DNA from: Sinorhizobium arboris LMG 14919
GTDB taxonomy: Bacteria; Pseudomonadota; Alphaproteobacteria; Rhizobiales; Rhizobiaceae
Length of the DNA stretch: 64,000 bases
Assembly (NCBI RefSeq): GCF_000427465.1
Contig: NZ_ATYB01000009.1
Coordinates: 1 to 64,000 of the forward strand
Direction: 5' to 3'
A program made the translations under genes and the position numbers. Numbering within the stretch: position 1 is the stretch's first letter; each line of letters opens with the position of its first letter. The notes under the pieces are model-generated. The model made no database searches. It was given only the letters and a program-made list of their open reading frames with translations, and was not told the origin of the DNA. Below are positions 17,532-27,285 of the stretch, piece by piece.

Positions 17532-18623
17532 TTGGCAGTACAATCAACCAAATTATTCCCTTTGAGCGTAGAGGCCGCTCTCATCGAACTGAGAAAAGAT
17601 CTCTCCACGGGAAATTTTTCAGAAGCGCATCTCGCTGATGTAGTAACTGGCCTGAGCCTGTTGCCTCCGCAGGCTATTACTTGGGCTGATGCGAAAATTG
17701 CCTACCTCGCCGAACTTTATCCGCGCCTCAGTTCGCGTCCTTCATTCTTGGCTCTGATCGGACTAAGCCGCAGCAAACCAAGCAGGTCGGCGTTTGATCA
17801 TTTGGCAAATACCCCCAGCTTAGCCCGTCTCTTTCTGTTTCATCGAGATGGATATGTAAGAGAGGCAGCTCTCCACCGCTTTTCAGGCCCACCTGAAACT
17901 GCATTCTTCTTGGCCGCTCTTGTCTACAGGCTCAACGACTGGGCCGAGCCCGTTCGCCGTGCAGCGCGCCGCTGCGCCAAACGGGTATTTCCGTTAATTG
18001 CGCCGGAGGTCGTGGTCACCGCAGCACCCTTTTTACTTACCCGGTGGCGAATCTGGGGAAGATGGGAGCAAGAAGAAGCCTCTCTTGTCGATGCGCTTTT
18101 TGAGCGCGAGGACGTCAACACCTTGTTGGTAGAAAGGTTTGCGCAAGAGACGAAAGGGGCCCTGGCAACTGAATTGCGGTATCTCCTGCGAGGAAATGGC
18201 TTTGATCGCCACCTGCTCTTACTAGCGCGCCACGCGAGGCAGCCAAATGTTCGAGCAGTGGCTTTGAAGGCTTTGATTGATGGGTATGCAACCTGGCCGA
18301 TTGGGTTCGGCCGAAAATGGATTGATAAGCAATTCAACCTCAGCAGACGAATTCCGCTATACGCTCAACGCGCGCTTACCGAACAACATTCAAATGACGC
18401 CCTAATATCCGAAGGGCTTCGAGATAAATCCGCGATTGTAAGACGCATCGCGGCCGATGCGCTTATCGAACGACGACAAACGTTTGCTGGCTTAGACGAT
18501 GTGATTGCGGAGCTTGGCCGGGATCGAAGCCCAGCAATCCGAGAACGTGCAGATTTCCTGGCGCGGAAACGTTCAGAGCAGATTACAAAACCCGCAACAA
18601 CGACTACTGTCTCAAAGCAATAA
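17532..18623 (+). CDS. HEAT-repeat-like protein of unknown function
   Basis: A 363-residue soluble, helix-rich protein without enzyme motifs. Recurrent helical hairpins such as DGYVREAALHRFSG, AEPVRRAARRCAKRVFP, QPNVRAVALKALIDG, KSAIVRRIAADALIERR and SPAIRERADFLARKR resemble HEAT/PBS-lyase repeats, which act as protein-binding scaffolds. TTG at 17532 is the only reasonable start, with GAGG upstream. Base composition is visibly more AT-rich than neighbouring genes, suggesting recent acquisition. No partner gene is obvious. Confidence 0.7.
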   Translation: MAVQSTKLFPLSVEAALIELRKDLSTGNFSEAHLADVVTGLSLLPPQAITWADAKIAYLAELYPRLSSRPSFLALIGLSRSKPSRSAFDHLANTPSLARLFLFHRDGYVREAALHRFSGPPETAFFLAALVYRLNDWAEPVRRAARRCAKRVFPLIAPEVVVTAAPFLLTRWRIWGRWEQEEASLVDALFEREDVNTLLVERFAQETKGALATELRYLLRGNGFDRHLLLLARHARQPNVRAVALKALIDGYATWPIGFGRKWIDKQFNLSRRIPLYAQRALTEQHSNDALISEGLRDKSAIVRRIAADALIERRQTFAGLDDVIAELGRDRSPAIRERADFLARKRSEQITKPATTTTVSKQ

Positions 18624-18649
18624 CTCTGCAGGTTCATGTACCGTTCGCT

Positions 18650-18862
18650 CTAGCTAAGCGTACGATTGCGTACGATGTTGAACCCGACCCCGATCAAGGG
18701 TGTCGAGGAAGATCGCGGCCTCTGCGAGCTCGACGCAACGCAGAGCGCGAGCACGCGCTGACAGAAGCCCGCGATCAGGTGGCCCTCGCTCGCGCCTGGA
18801 AGGCCCCCGTTGATCAGCCAGTCGGGAATACGGTCGGCCCTTTCGCTGGTCATCGCCTGCAC
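18650..18862 (-). pseudogene. Fragment of an adenylate/guanylate cyclase gene
   Basis: The frame reads ADRIPDWLINGGLPGASEGHLIAGFCQRVLAL, the start of a family of rhizobial nucleotidyl cyclases (N-terminal region before the catalytic domain). Thereafter the similarity jumps to another frame (AEAAIFLDTLDRG) near 18710 and ends. Only about 65 codons of a protein normally several hundred residues long remain, so this is a frameshifted relic lying just past the LysR gene. Confidence 0.6.
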
Positions 18863-18877
18863 TCTCCAATCGTCCCC

Positions 18878-19762
18878 TCATGCCTTGATCGCGTCGACAA
18901 GGGCGCGAAAGCCGGCGGACATATGCCGCCGGCTTGGATAGTAGAGATATAGCGCCTCTTCCGGCTGGCACCAGTCGTCCAGCACCCGGATCAATTCACC
19001 GGAGGCAACGAACTTCTCGACCCGCTTCTCCCAGACATAGGCGAGCGCAACGCCGCCGAGCGCGGCCTGGGTCATGAGCTCGTGATCGTCGAGCGACAGC
19101 GGTCCGGTCGGCTGGAAGGTGATGGCTTGCCCGTCCCTCTCGAATTCCCATGGATAACGCGCCCCCGATGGAAACATGTTCTGGATGCAGAGGTGACGCT
19201 TGAGGTCATGCGGCGTCAGCGGTACCGGCCGCCGTTCGAAATAGCCCGGCGATCCGACGACCACGAGCCGCAATCTGGGCTTGATGCGCACGGCGATCAT
19301 ACCCTCCGCCACGCGCTCGCCGAAGCGAATGCCGGCATCGAACCCTTCCTGCACAATGTCGACGAGTCTGTCGGTCGCGCTGATCTCGAGCTCGAGATTC
19401 GGGTTCTTCTCCAGTAGTGGGCCGATAATCCAACCAACGACGAACGGGGCGATCGAGTTCGGGACGTTCAGCTTCACCCTGCCGAAGGGCGTATGGCGAA
19501 AGCGGTTCAGCGCATCGAGAGCCGACGTGATCTCACCGAAGGCCGGGTCGAGGTGCGACTGCAGCAGCGCGCCCGCCTCAGTGAGCGATACGCTGCGCGT
19601 GGTGCGATTGAGCAGGCGAATGCCGATCCGGTCCTCGAGATTGAGAACGGCATGACTGATGGCGGATGCGGTCACGCCCCGCTCCTCACCCGCCCTGCGA
19701 AAGCTCTTGTGGCGGGCTACGGCCGCGAAAGCCGACAACTCCGACAATTCGGTCGCACGCAT
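18878..19762 (-). CDS. LysR-family transcriptional regulator, divergent from an SDR gene
   Basis: A 294-residue LysR protein (HTH ARHKSFRRAGEERGVTASAISHAVLNLEDRIG; effector EGFDAGIRFGERVAEGMIAVRIKP). It starts 119 bases from the divergent SDR gene at 19882, so that gene is the likely target. Close relative in layout to the LysR genes at 14291 and 15308; the three probably descend from one expanded family. Confidence 0.9.
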   Translation of the reverse strand: MRATELSELSAFAAVARHKSFRRAGEERGVTASAISHAVLNLEDRIGIRLLNRTTRSVSLTEAGALLQSHLDPAFGEITSALDALNRFRHTPFGRVKLNVPNSIAPFVVGWIIGPLLEKNPNLELEISATDRLVDIVQEGFDAGIRFGERVAEGMIAVRIKPRLRLVVVGSPGYFERRPVPLTPHDLKRHLCIQNMFPSGARYPWEFERDGQAITFQPTGPLSLDDHELMTQAALGGVALAYVWEKRVEKFVASGELIRVLDDWCQPEEALYLYYPSRRHMSAGFRALVDAIKA

Positions 19763-19881
19763 TGATGAATCTCACTCAATATTGTCTCTCAAAAAACAAA
19801 TCTTATACATCAGCGATTTTGCGGTCAAATTCCATCCCGTCAGCAGAGAGCTGAAGAACACGACATCGGAAGGAGATCGTC

Positions 19882-20715
19882 ATGAAAGTCTGGTTCATCA
19901 CCGGCGCGTCCCGCGGTTTCGGGGCGCTGATCACCAAGGAAGCCCTGGCCGCTGGAGACGCCGTCGTCGCTACCGCGCGCAGCCCCAAGGCCGTGACGGA
20001 AAAGATCGGCGAACACCCGAATCTGTTGGCCGTCGCCCTCGACGTCACCAACGAAGACCAGGCAAAGGAGGCAGCAGCACTCGCCGTGCAGCGGTTCGGC
20101 CGCATCGACGTGCTCGCCAACAATGCGGGCTACGGCCTGCTGGGCGCAGTCGAGGAAGCAACGGCAAGCGAGATCGAGGCCCTCTATGGCACCAATGTCT
20201 TCGGGGTCCTGAAGGTTACGCGCGCCGTGCTGCCACACATGCGCCGCCAGCGCTCGGGCCATATCCTGAACTTCTCGTCGATCGGCGGCTACTTCGGCTA
20301 TCCGGGCTGGGGCGTCTATGGGTCGACGAAGTTCGCAGTCGAAGGCTTGTCGGAGTCGTTGGCAGCGGAGGTCGCTCCCTTCGGCATCAAGGTGACGATC
20401 ATCGAGCCCGGCTTCTTCCGCACGGACTTCCTGCACGACAGCTCGCTGGCGATCAGCCCGGCTTCCATCCCGGACTATGTCGGAACCCCGGCCGGTGACA
20501 TGCGCGATTTCGCGGCTGCTGCCAACCGCGCCCAGCCCGGTGACCCTGCAAAGCTGGCCAGGGGCATTCTGACGCTCGCCAATGCGGTCAATCCTCCGTT
20601 GCGCATGCCATTTGGCAGTGACACGGTGGCAAAGATCGAAGAACAGAATGCAAGCGTTGGCGAGGAGCTGGCGAAATGGAGAGAGCTTGCTGTCTCCACG
20701 GACTTCGACGTGTGA
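19882..20715 (+). CDS. SDR-family oxidoreductase
   Basis: A 277-residue short-chain dehydrogenase: TGASRGFGALITKEAL (cofactor loop), NNAGYGLLG, SSIGGYFGYPGWGVYGSTKFAVEGLSESL (catalytic Ser-Tyr-Lys) and IEPGFFRTDF. The TGxxxGxG loop is present and the pattern resembles the ketoreductase-like subgroup often annotated as oxidoreductase of retinol-dehydrogenase type. GGAGATC precedes the ATG. Cytoplasmic, unlike the SDR at 16323. Substrate unknown. Confidence 0.9.
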   Translation: MKVWFITGASRGFGALITKEALAAGDAVVATARSPKAVTEKIGEHPNLLAVALDVTNEDQAKEAAALAVQRFGRIDVLANNAGYGLLGAVEEATASEIEALYGTNVFGVLKVTRAVLPHMRRQRSGHILNFSSIGGYFGYPGWGVYGSTKFAVEGLSESLAAEVAPFGIKVTIIEPGFFRTDFLHDSSLAISPASIPDYVGTPAGDMRDFAAAANRAQPGDPAKLARGILTLANAVNPPLRMPFGSDTVAKIEEQNASVGEELAKWRELAVSTDFDV

Positions 20716-20900
20716 CAGAACGGCTTCCCTCAAGTCATCCCGGTCGGCAGCTGGCCACCGGGATGTCTGATTCAATACATGTATCCGCGCGCACGCTCTG
20801 GAGCGGTCGGCAGGATTGACGGGCAGTTTTCGCAGTCGCTCTTCGAAATTCAGGATTTTCGCGATAACGCAAAGCCGCCTCGAAACAGGCTTTCGAATCG

Positions 20901-20918
20901 CATAAGTTTGTGCTTATG
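20901..20918. promoter_or_regulatory. Inverted-repeat operator upstream of the ArsR-type gene
   Basis: CATAAGTTTGTGCTTATG has 6-bp arms CATAAG/CTTATG separated by 6 bases, ending 8 bases before the ArsR-type start codon. ArsR/SmtB repressors bind such imperfect dyads, so autorepression is likely. Confidence 0.6.
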
Positions 20919-20925
20919 TGACCGC

Positions 20926-21240
20926 ATGATCGAGAATGACTTTTTCCGGGCTTTGGCAGACCCGACCCGGCGCGCGATCTTCGAGAAGCTGGCGGCAGGG
21001 AGCATGAACGCCAGCGCCTTGCGCGAGGGCATGGAGATCAGCCAGCCGGCAATGTCGCAGCACCTCGCGGTTCTGCGCAATGCAAAGCTCGTGAGGGAAG
21101 AACGGCAGGGGCGCTTCGTGAATTACGAGGTCGATCCGGAGGGACTGGCTCTCATCGCTCAATGGCTGGCGAAGTATCGCACCTACTGGCCCACGCGCAT
21201 TGAAGCTCTCAAGGTCTTGCTGAAGGACATGGATCAATGA
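20926..21240 (+). CDS. ArsR-family transcriptional regulator
   Basis: A 104-residue winged-helix protein: FFRALADPTRRAIFEKLAAGSMNASALREGMEISQPAMSQHLAVLRNAKLVREERQGRFVNYEVD is the ArsR fold. It lacks the cysteines used for arsenic or metal sensing, so it belongs to the metal-independent group that is commonly paired with an SRPBCC/AHSA1 gene. ATG at 20926 follows the operator; longer in-frame starts have no similarity. Overlaps the next gene by 4 bases (ATGA). Confidence 0.88.
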   Translation: MIENDFFRALADPTRRAIFEKLAAGSMNASALREGMEISQPAMSQHLAVLRNAKLVREERQGRFVNYEVDPEGLALIAQWLAKYRTYWPTRIEALKVLLKDMDQ

Positions 21241-21596
21241 ACGAAGGGAAGACCAAGGAGCAGGACAGCGGCGTCGAAATGGAATTTGACCTGGGCGATC
21301 CGCCGCAAAAGGTCTGGCGCGCTATCAGCATTCCCGAATTCAGGGAGAGGTGGCTGCCAAAGGAGGCACTGGCCGATCACGATACGGTCACTGTCACCCC
21401 CGGCCAGGAAGTCCGGTACAAGCTGCGCGACGATAGCCCGCCGTTCCTGGAAAGCACTGTGACGTTCACGATCACTCCGATCGCGACGGGCGGAACCCGC
21501 CTTCGGATCGTCCACGAACTGACGGACACGAGATTCGACGGAATGGCAAGGGCAGCCGCGAACAGCAACAGCCCTCCCCTCATGCTTGCCGCCTGA
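21237..21596 (+). CDS. SRPBCC / AHSA1-domain protein
   Basis: A 119-residue protein of the START-like AHSA1 fold: VEMEFDLGDPPQKVWRAISIPEFRERWLP at the N-terminus and STVTFTITPIATGGTRLRIVHEL near the C-terminus. Translationally coupled to the ArsR gene (ATGA overlap), a widespread gene pair. It probably binds a small hydrophobic ligand. It is shorter than the usual 140-160 residues and ends in LMLAA, so the last helix may be altered. Confidence 0.8.
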   Translation: MNEGKTKEQDSGVEMEFDLGDPPQKVWRAISIPEFRERWLPKEALADHDTVTVTPGQEVRYKLRDDSPPFLESTVTFTITPIATGGTRLRIVHELTDTRFDGMARAAANSNSPPLMLAA

Positions 21597-21640
21597 CGCG
21601 GCGAGCCTCACCATGAATTCTGAAAGTCTGGAGGTCGCCG

Positions 21641-22252
21641 ATGCGCGAAGCGATGCAGCTCGTCCCTATGGTCGTAGAACAGTCGAGCCGTGGGGAACGA
21701 TCATTTGATATTTATTCCCGGCTTCTGCGCGAGCGGATTATCTTCCTCAATGGTGAGGTCAACGATACTGTTGCGGCGCTCGTCTGCGCGCAAATGCTGT
21801 TTCTGGAAGCGGAAGACCCCAAAAAGCCCATCAGCCTTTATATCAATTCGCCGGGCGGCGTCGTGACCAGCGGCATGGCCATGTACGACACCATGCGCTT
21901 TATCCGCGCGCCGGTTCATACGCTTTGCATGGGGACGGCCCGTTCTATGGGATCGTTTCTTCTGATGGCAGGCGAACCCGGCGAAAGAGCTGCATTGCCC
22001 AATGCCAGTATCCTAATTCACCAGCCTTCCGGCGGCTTCCAAGGGCAGGCTTCCGACATGCTGATTCACGCCGAGGAAGTTCTAAAGACCAAGCAGCGCA
22101 TGACGCGGCTCTACGCGGAGCATTGCAGACGGTCCTATGAAGACTTTGAAAGCGGGATGGATCGCGACCGTTTCATGACGGCGGAAGAAGCATTGGAATG
22201 GGGCCTGATCGACCGTATTCTAAAGGTTCGGGAAGATACGGCCAGCCTGTAA
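21641..22252 (+). CDS. ClpP-family serine protease subunit
   Basis: A 203-residue ClpP. The catalytic triad is visible: Ser102 in [11 protein letters not shown], His127 in ILIHQP and Asp176 in [12 protein letters not shown]; the handle region ([10 protein letters not shown]) is conserved. There is an Arg before the catalytic Ser where most ClpPs have Ala (ARSMG versus AASMG). No clpX or clpA neighbour is present, so it is an accessory paralogue that would need an ATPase encoded elsewhere. ATG at 21641 follows GGAGGT. Confidence 0.9.
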   Translation: MREAMQLVPMVVEQSSRGERSFDIYSRLLRERIIFLNGEVNDTVAALVCAQMLFLEAEDPKKPISLYINSPGGVVTSGMAMYDTMRFIRAPVHTLCMGTARSMGSFLLMAGEPGERAALPNASILIHQPSGGFQGQASDMLIHAEEVLKTKQRMTRLYAEHCRRSYEDFESGMDRDRFMTAEEALEWGLIDRILKVREDTASL

Positions 22253-22340
22253 TCTCTGCCGCAAAATCGCGCGTCTTCGCCAGGGATTACGCGCCGGGCG
22301 GCGATCCCGCTTTGCAGCTTTGCATCTCGACGACGTGACT

Positions 22341-22985
22341 TCAACGGTCACGTTCCAAATCGGCCATCAGCCTTCTTCTGTCCCGCCTGCTTCTGATTTG
22401 CTCCGTCTGCAGCTCTCGCCCACGGATCACCGGTCCGCCGGCATTTTCGAGCACAACGAAAACTCTGCGCGCGCCTATGGGAAGGTCTTCCGAGCCGTAA
22501 TGGCCGACGATTTCCACCATGATGGAGCGAACTTCGGTGTGCCGTTCGTTGGCAACCGGGCGTTCCGATTTGGCATGCAGCGCGTGGTGCATCAGCGTAC
22601 CAAAGGAACCCAGATCCCTGGTCTCGCCGCTCCCCAGAGGGCCTTGCCGCGTGCGCTGCCGAGGTTCGGCCGGAGCCTCTCCTTCCGGATGCAGCATGTC
22701 CGTTACAGGGCAGATGAGCGACCCCGCAGGGGTCTCCAGTTTAACAATCACGCTGGCCACGTGGACGGGTCCCGAGCTCATATTGCTCAGGAAGCATCGA
22801 GCGTCCAATCCGGATCCCGCGCCGCGTGTAATCAGCAAAGTGGCACGGAGCTGCCTTCGATAGTTGCTGACGAACACCTGCAGGTAGATCACCCAGACGG
22901 CCAGGGTCCCCAGCCCGGTAAGCGCAGTGATAAGTTCGCGGTGATCTTCAATCCACTGCAACCCGTTTCTCCGGCGGAAGTGCAA
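22341..22985 (-). CDS. Conserved rhizobial single-span membrane protein of unknown function
   Basis: A 214-residue protein with one transmembrane helix (about residues 18-40: LITALTGLGTLAVWVIYLQVFV) and a cytoplasmic or periplasmic domain of beta-rich character (CFLSNMSSGPVHVASVIVKLETPAG, SIMVEIVGHYGSEDLPIGARRVFVVLE). No catalytic motif seen. The competing plus-strand frame here is longer but of nonsensical composition, so the minus-strand frame is preferred. Confidence 0.6.
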   Translation of the reverse strand: MHFRRRNGLQWIEDHRELITALTGLGTLAVWVIYLQVFVSNYRRQLRATLLITRGAGSGLDARCFLSNMSSGPVHVASVIVKLETPAGSLICPVTDMLHPEGEAPAEPRQRTRQGPLGSGETRDLGSFGTLMHHALHAKSERPVANERHTEVRSIMVEIVGHYGSEDLPIGARRVFVVLENAGGPVIRGRELQTEQIRSRRDRRRLMADLERDR

Positions 22986-23253
22986 TCCTTTGGTGTCGCC
23001 AATACCCTGAACGCCAATGCCATTCGGCGGTGAGCATCCAATCGCGTGGAGGCCCCAGCGGCGGCCAGGTGGTTCGCTCCTGTAACCGCTGAACGTCCGT
23101 TATGTTGCATTACAGGGAATGGCTGCCCGGCCGTTTCCCACCCGCACCGAACGGCCAGAGAAAGAAGGTAGCTGGGCACGTTGCTATCTGCGATGGGCTC
23201 CCATCCCGAGGCCGGAGGTCTTCCCCGGTGTGCCGCCCGCTCGGGTTCCAATC

Positions 23254-24243
23254 CTAGATGCCGACGATCACCGCCCCTCCGGTCAGGCCCGCGCCAGCCG
23301 CCGTCAGCAATACCCTTTCTCCTGACGCGAAAGGCCTATGCCGCTGCGCAAGCGAGAGCGACAGCGGGATTGTCGCGGCGGAGGAATTGCCGTGGTCCTC
23401 GATCGTCCGCACGGTCTTTGACGGGTCGATGCCGAGATTGCCGCAAACCGCATCGAAGATCCGGACATTCGCCTGGTGCGGCACGAAGCGGCTGATGTCC
23501 GCAGAACCAAGACCGGCATCGGCGAGCGCGCGCTTTGCGCAGGCTGTCATCATCTCCACGGCGCGGACGAACAACTCCCGTCCGTCCCGCATCGTCATCA
23601 GCACATCCTCCGCAGGCATGTTCGGCGCAAAGGGCCGGCTGCTGCCGCCGGCGGGTATCGTGATCAGGTCGTAGCAGTTCCCGTCCGATGCCAGATCGAT
23701 GCCGATGAGCCCCTTGTCCGGATCGTCGCAAGGCGCAAGGACGACGGCGCCGGCGGCATCGGCAAAAAGCACAGCGCTCGCCCTTTCCGCCGGATTGATC
23801 CGACGGCTGAGGATATTGGCGGCAACGACAAGCACCGGTCTTCCCTGCGCGCGGACGAAACCATCTGCGAGCGTCAGCGCGTAAAGGAAGCCCGAGCAGG
23901 CGCCGGCAAGGTCGATAGCACCGGAATTGGCAAGGCCGAGCCGATGGGCAAGCAGCGGCGCTGAAGGCGGCAGCAGGTGGTCGGGCGTCGAGGTTGCAAG
24001 CAGCGTCAGAGCAATGTCGCCCCGCGAAATGCCCGAATCCTGAAGCGCCGCCTCACCTGCTTTTGCCGCAAGTCCGCTCAGCGTATCACCCTCGTCCACC
24101 CAATGCCGCGCGCGGATGCCGGTCCGCCGCTCGATCCAAGCCGGCTCGAGGCCGAGCCTCGTTTCGATCTCGGCATTCTCGACGCGCCGTGCCGGCACGT
24201 GATGGCCGAAGCCGGCAAGGCGTGACGACCGGACGGCGCTCAT
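23254..24243 (-). CDS. bioZ: BioZ, beta-ketoacyl-ACP synthase III-like enzyme of pimeloyl synthesis
   Basis: A 329-residue KAS III (FabH-like) protein with catalytic Cys116 in [12 protein letters not shown], His in [10 protein letters not shown] and Asn in [11 protein letters not shown]. In rhizobia and Agrobacterium, BioZ condenses glutaryl-CoA with malonyl-ACP to start the pimeloyl moiety of biotin, replacing the BioC/BioH route. It is the last gene of the bioBFDAZ operon and overlaps bioA by 4 bases. Confidence 0.93.
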   Translation of the reverse strand: MSAVRSSRLAGFGHHVPARRVENAEIETRLGLEPAWIERRTGIRARHWVDEGDTLSGLAAKAGEAALQDSGISRGDIALTLLATSTPDHLLPPSAPLLAHRLGLANSGAIDLAGACSGFLYALTLADGFVRAQGRPVLVVAANILSRRINPAERASAVLFADAAGAVVLAPCDDPDKGLIGIDLASDGNCYDLITIPAGGSSRPFAPNMPAEDVLMTMRDGRELFVRAVEMMTACAKRALADAGLGSADISRFVPHQANVRIFDAVCGNLGIDPSKTVRTIEDHGNSSAATIPLSLSLAQRHRPFASGERVLLTAAGAGLTGGAVIVGI

Positions 24244-25508
24244 AGCCGCCCTGCCGCGAAGGCCGACGCCGCCTCGTCGATCGCGCCATAGGCCCGGTCA
24301 AGATCGGCCTCGGTGACGCAATAGGGCGGCATCATGTAGATGACATTGCCGAGCGGCCGGATGAGAAGCCTGCGCTCACGGAAGAAGGCGCGAAGCCGCG
24401 GACCGACGTCGGACAGATAGCCGCCGACCGGCACGGCGAGGTCGAGCGCGGCGATGGTGCCGGCCTGGCGAATGCTGCAGAAACGCGGATCGCCTTCGAA
24501 GCGCCGCAGGTGGATCTCCTGCTTCGCCGCAAGCGCCTCGACGCGCGCCCCGACCGGCTCCGTCTTCCAGATCTCGAGATTGGCAAGGGCGGCCGCGCAG
24601 GCGATCGGGTTGGCCGTATAGGAGCTCGAATGAAAGAACGTCTTGCGGCGATCGGTCGAAAGATGCGCATTGAAGATCTCGGCGGAGCAAAGGGTCGCCG
24701 CCAGCGGCAGCGCGCCGCCTGTGAGCCCCTTCGAAGTACAAAGGATGTCGGGAGCAATCCCCGCCTGCTCGCAGGCGAAAAGACTGCCTGTCCGGCCCCA
24801 TCCGGTCATCACCTCGTCGGCGATGACGAGGCTGCCGTGGCGCTCGGCGATCCGCTTCAGTTCTGCGAGGACGGCGGGCGGATAGATCTTCATTCCGCCG
24901 GCGCCGAGCACCAGCGGCTCGACGAGCAGTGCCGCCACCTGACCGGAAGCGCAGAAGACCTCGAAGGTGTCGAGCGTCTCCTGCTCGCGGCCGGCTTCGG
25001 GAAACGGTAGCCGATCGACGGCGAAGAGAAGCGGCTCGTAGGCGGCATTGAAGACGCCGCGTTCGCCGGCCGACATCGTGCCGATCGTGTCGCCATGGTA
25101 GCCGTGCTCCAGGACGCAGATCCGGCTGCGCGGGGTCCCGATATTGTGGAAGAAGCCAAGCGCCATTTTCAAGGCCACTTCAACTGCAGTCGAGCCGCTG
25201 TCGGAATAGAACACGTGCTTCAGCCGGGGAGGCGCGATCCCGATCAGCCCGCCGGCAAGCTCCTCCGCCGGCGCATGGGTAAATTCGGCGAAGATGATCT
25301 GGTCGTAGGTCTCCGAAGCATGCCGGATCGCCTCCATGATTGCGGGGTGCCGGTGGCCGTGGGTGATCACCCACCAGGACGAGATCGCATCGAGGATCCG
25401 GGCGCCATCCTCATCGATAAGGTAGGCGCCCTCGGTGCTGACGATCCGCTTCATCGGGCCTTCGAGCGCATGTTGGGTAAAAGGGTGCCAGACAGGCGAC
25501 GTTCTCAT
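24240..25508 (-). CDS. bioA: Adenosylmethionine--8-amino-7-oxononanoate aminotransferase
   Basis: A 422-residue class III PLP aminotransferase. [26 protein letters not shown] and the PLP-lysine region [18 protein letters not shown] are typical of Bio[18 protein letters not shown] and [12 protein letters not shown] complete the active site. It converts KAPA to DAPA using S-adenosylmethionine as amino donor. 4-base overlaps on both sides show translational coupling. Confidence 0.95.
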   Translation of the reverse strand: MRTSPVWHPFTQHALEGPMKRIVSTEGAYLIDEDGARILDAISSWWVITHGHRHPAIMEAIRHASETYDQIIFAEFTHAPAEELAGGLIGIAPPRLKHVFYSDSGSTAVEVALKMALGFFHNIGTPRSRICVLEHGYHGDTIGTMSAGERGVFNAAYEPLLFAVDRLPFPEAGREQETLDTFEVFCASGQVAALLVEPLVLGAGGMKIYPPAVLAELKRIAERHGSLVIADEVMTGWGRTGSLFACEQAGIAPDILCTSKGLTGGALPLAATLCSAEIFNAHLSTDRRKTFFHSSSYTANPIACAAALANLEIWKTEPVGARVEALAAKQEIHLRRFEGDPRFCSIRQAGTIAALDLAVPVGGYLSDVGPRLRAFFRERRLLIRPLGNVIYMMPPYCVTEADLDRAYGAIDEAASAFAAGRL

Positions 25509-26143
25509 ATCTGGGCCTCGCGGAAGGCGTCGATGTCGAAATGGGCGCGAAAAGCTTGCCGCAGAGCATCCGGCGTCAGCGGCTGGAGCCGCGGCAACCG
25601 ACCGAGGGTGCGGACCTGTCCGAGCGCGGCAATAATGGCCTGACTGTCCGCCTGCTCGTCGCCGATGAAAGCGACGCCGAGGATCGGGATCGAACGAGCG
25701 CGAAGCGCTTCGAGCGACAAGAGCGTGTGATTGATCGTCCCGAGCCCGGTGCGGGCACAGAGGACAACGGGAATCCGCCAGCGCGCGAAGACGTCGGCAA
25801 AGATCGTCTGTTCCGTAAGCGGCACCATAAGCCCGCCCGCCCCTTCTATGACGAGCGGCGCGTCGGTCTCTGGCGGCGAAAGATCGTCCGGCACGATGGT
25901 GACGCCGTCGAGCTTGGCAGAGAGATGCGGCGAGGCAGGTGTCGTAAGCCTGTAGGCCTCAGGCAGGATGCGGTCGGGCGCTGCCTGCCCGAGCCGCCGC
26001 ACGGTTTCGCTGTCCGTTGCGCCCTCGAGCCCGGACTGCACCGGCTTCCAATAGTACCCGGAAAGGGCATCGGTGAGTGCTGCGGCAAAGACCGTCTTGC
26101 CGATGCCGGTATCGTTTCCGGTGATCACGAGGCGCGCTTTCAT
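25505..26143 (-). CDS. bioD: Dethiobiotin synthetase
   Basis: A 212-residue P-loop protein: [18 protein letters not shown] (residues 6-23, P-loop GNDTGIGKT), YYWKPVQSG (carbamate/substrate Lys) and [13 protein letters not shown]. It closes the ureido ring of biotin from DAPA, CO2 and ATP. Overlaps bioF and bioA by 4 bases each. Confidence 0.95.
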   Translation of the reverse strand: MKARLVITGNDTGIGKTVFAAALTDALSGYYWKPVQSGLEGATDSETVRRLGQAAPDRILPEAYRLTTPASPHLSAKLDGVTIVPDDLSPPETDAPLVIEGAGGLMVPLTEQTIFADVFARWRIPVVLCARTGLGTINHTLLSLEALRARSIPILGVAFIGDEQADSQAIIAALGQVRTLGRLPRLQPLTPDALRQAFRAHFDIDAFREAQI

Positions 26144-27285
26144 GGCCGCTCCTCCGCGATCGCGATCTTCAGCCTCTCCAGCATCTCGGCGATCGCCGTT
26201 GCATCGACATTCAGCGTGATCGAGATCCGGAGCCGCGCGGTGCCTTCGGGAACGGTCGGCGGACGGATTGCGCGGATATCGAAGCCTTCGCCGCGCAACC
26301 GCGCCGCTATCCGTACCGCTTTGGCATTGTCGCCGATCACTACCGGCAGGATCTGTGATCCGCTGCCCTCTATGCCGAGCGTTGTCGCAAGTGCGTCATT
26401 GGCGAAGGTCCTGCGCTCATCGAAGGCCGCTCGGCGCTGCGGCTCATCCGCGAGTATCCTCAATGCCTCGCGCACTACGGCGGCCGTCAGCGGCGACGGC
26501 GCAGTCGAATAGATGAAGCCGCGGGCGCGGTTGACGAGATAGTCGCAAAGGATCGCGTTTGCGGCGAGCAATGCGCCCGAAACCCCGAGCGCCTTGCCGC
26601 AAGTATGCAGCACGACGACATTGTCCCGGCCCTCCAGGGCAGCGGAAAGACCGCGTCCGCCGGGGCCGAAAACGCCGGTCGCGTGCGCCTCGTCGATCAC
26701 CAGAAAGGCGTCATGCCGCTCCGCGAGCGCAGCGAGTTCGGCGAGCGGCGCCCGGTCGCCGTCCATCGAGTAGAGGCCTTCGACCGCAATCCACGGATGC
26801 CCGGTGCCACCGGCGGCGCGCCATGTGCGGATCGCGTCGGCAAAAGCGTCGACATCGTTGTGCGGCACGGCAACCCCTTCGGCCTTGCTCGCGGCGATGC
26901 CGTCGCGCGCGCTCGCATGGATCAGCGCGTCATAAACGATGATGTCGTCGCGCTGCGGCAGGGTAGAGAAGAGCGCCACATTGGCCGCATAACCGCTGCC
27001 GAAGAAGAGCGCCCGTTCCGTGCCGAAGAATTCGGCCGCTTCCGCCTCCAGCGCCTCATGCTCCGGATGGTTGCCGCGCAACAGCCGCGAGCCGCCGGCG
27101 CCGACCGGCAGGCCGCGGTCGATCGCTGTTGCAATGGCAGCCTTGAGGCGCGGCGAATCGGCCAGCGCCAGGTAGTCGTTCGAAGTGAAATCGACACCAT
27201 GCCGGGGCGCAAGCGCCCGGCTCCGCCCTTTGCGCTTAAGCCCCGCCAGCGTCCTCTCATAACGGACGAGAGCGCCCGGCGTCAT
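26140..27285 (-). CDS. bioF: 8-amino-7-oxononanoate synthase
   Basis: A 381-residue alpha-oxoamine synthase. [47 protein letters not shown] and the PLP-lysine region [12 protein letters not shown] are all present. It condenses pimeloyl-ACP and L-alanine to KAPA. Coupled to bioB and bioD by 4-base overlaps. Confidence 0.95.
   Translation of the reverse strand: MTPGALVRYERTLAGLKRKGRSRALAPRHGVDFTSNDYLALADSPRLKAAIATAIDRGLPVGAGGSRLLRGNHPEHEALEAEAAEFFGTERALFFGSGYAANVALFSTLPQRDDIIVYDALIHASARDGIAASKAEGVAVPHNDVDAFADAIRTWRAAGGTGHPWIAVEGLYSMDGDRAPLAELAALAERHDAFLVIDEAHATGVFGPGGRGLSAALEGRDNVVVLHTCGKALGVSGALLAANAILCDYLVNRARGFIYSTAPSPLTAAVVREALRILADEPQRRAAFDERRTFANDALATTLGIEGSGSQILPVVIGDNAKAVRIAARLRGEGFDIRAIRPPTVPEGTARLRISITLNVDATAIAEMLERLKIAIAEERP

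Noticed and set aside
22320..23033. A 237-residue plus-strand frame
   Set aside because: The minus-strand frame here has a proper transmembrane helix and protein-like composition; the plus frame is Arg/Gly/His-rich shadow.
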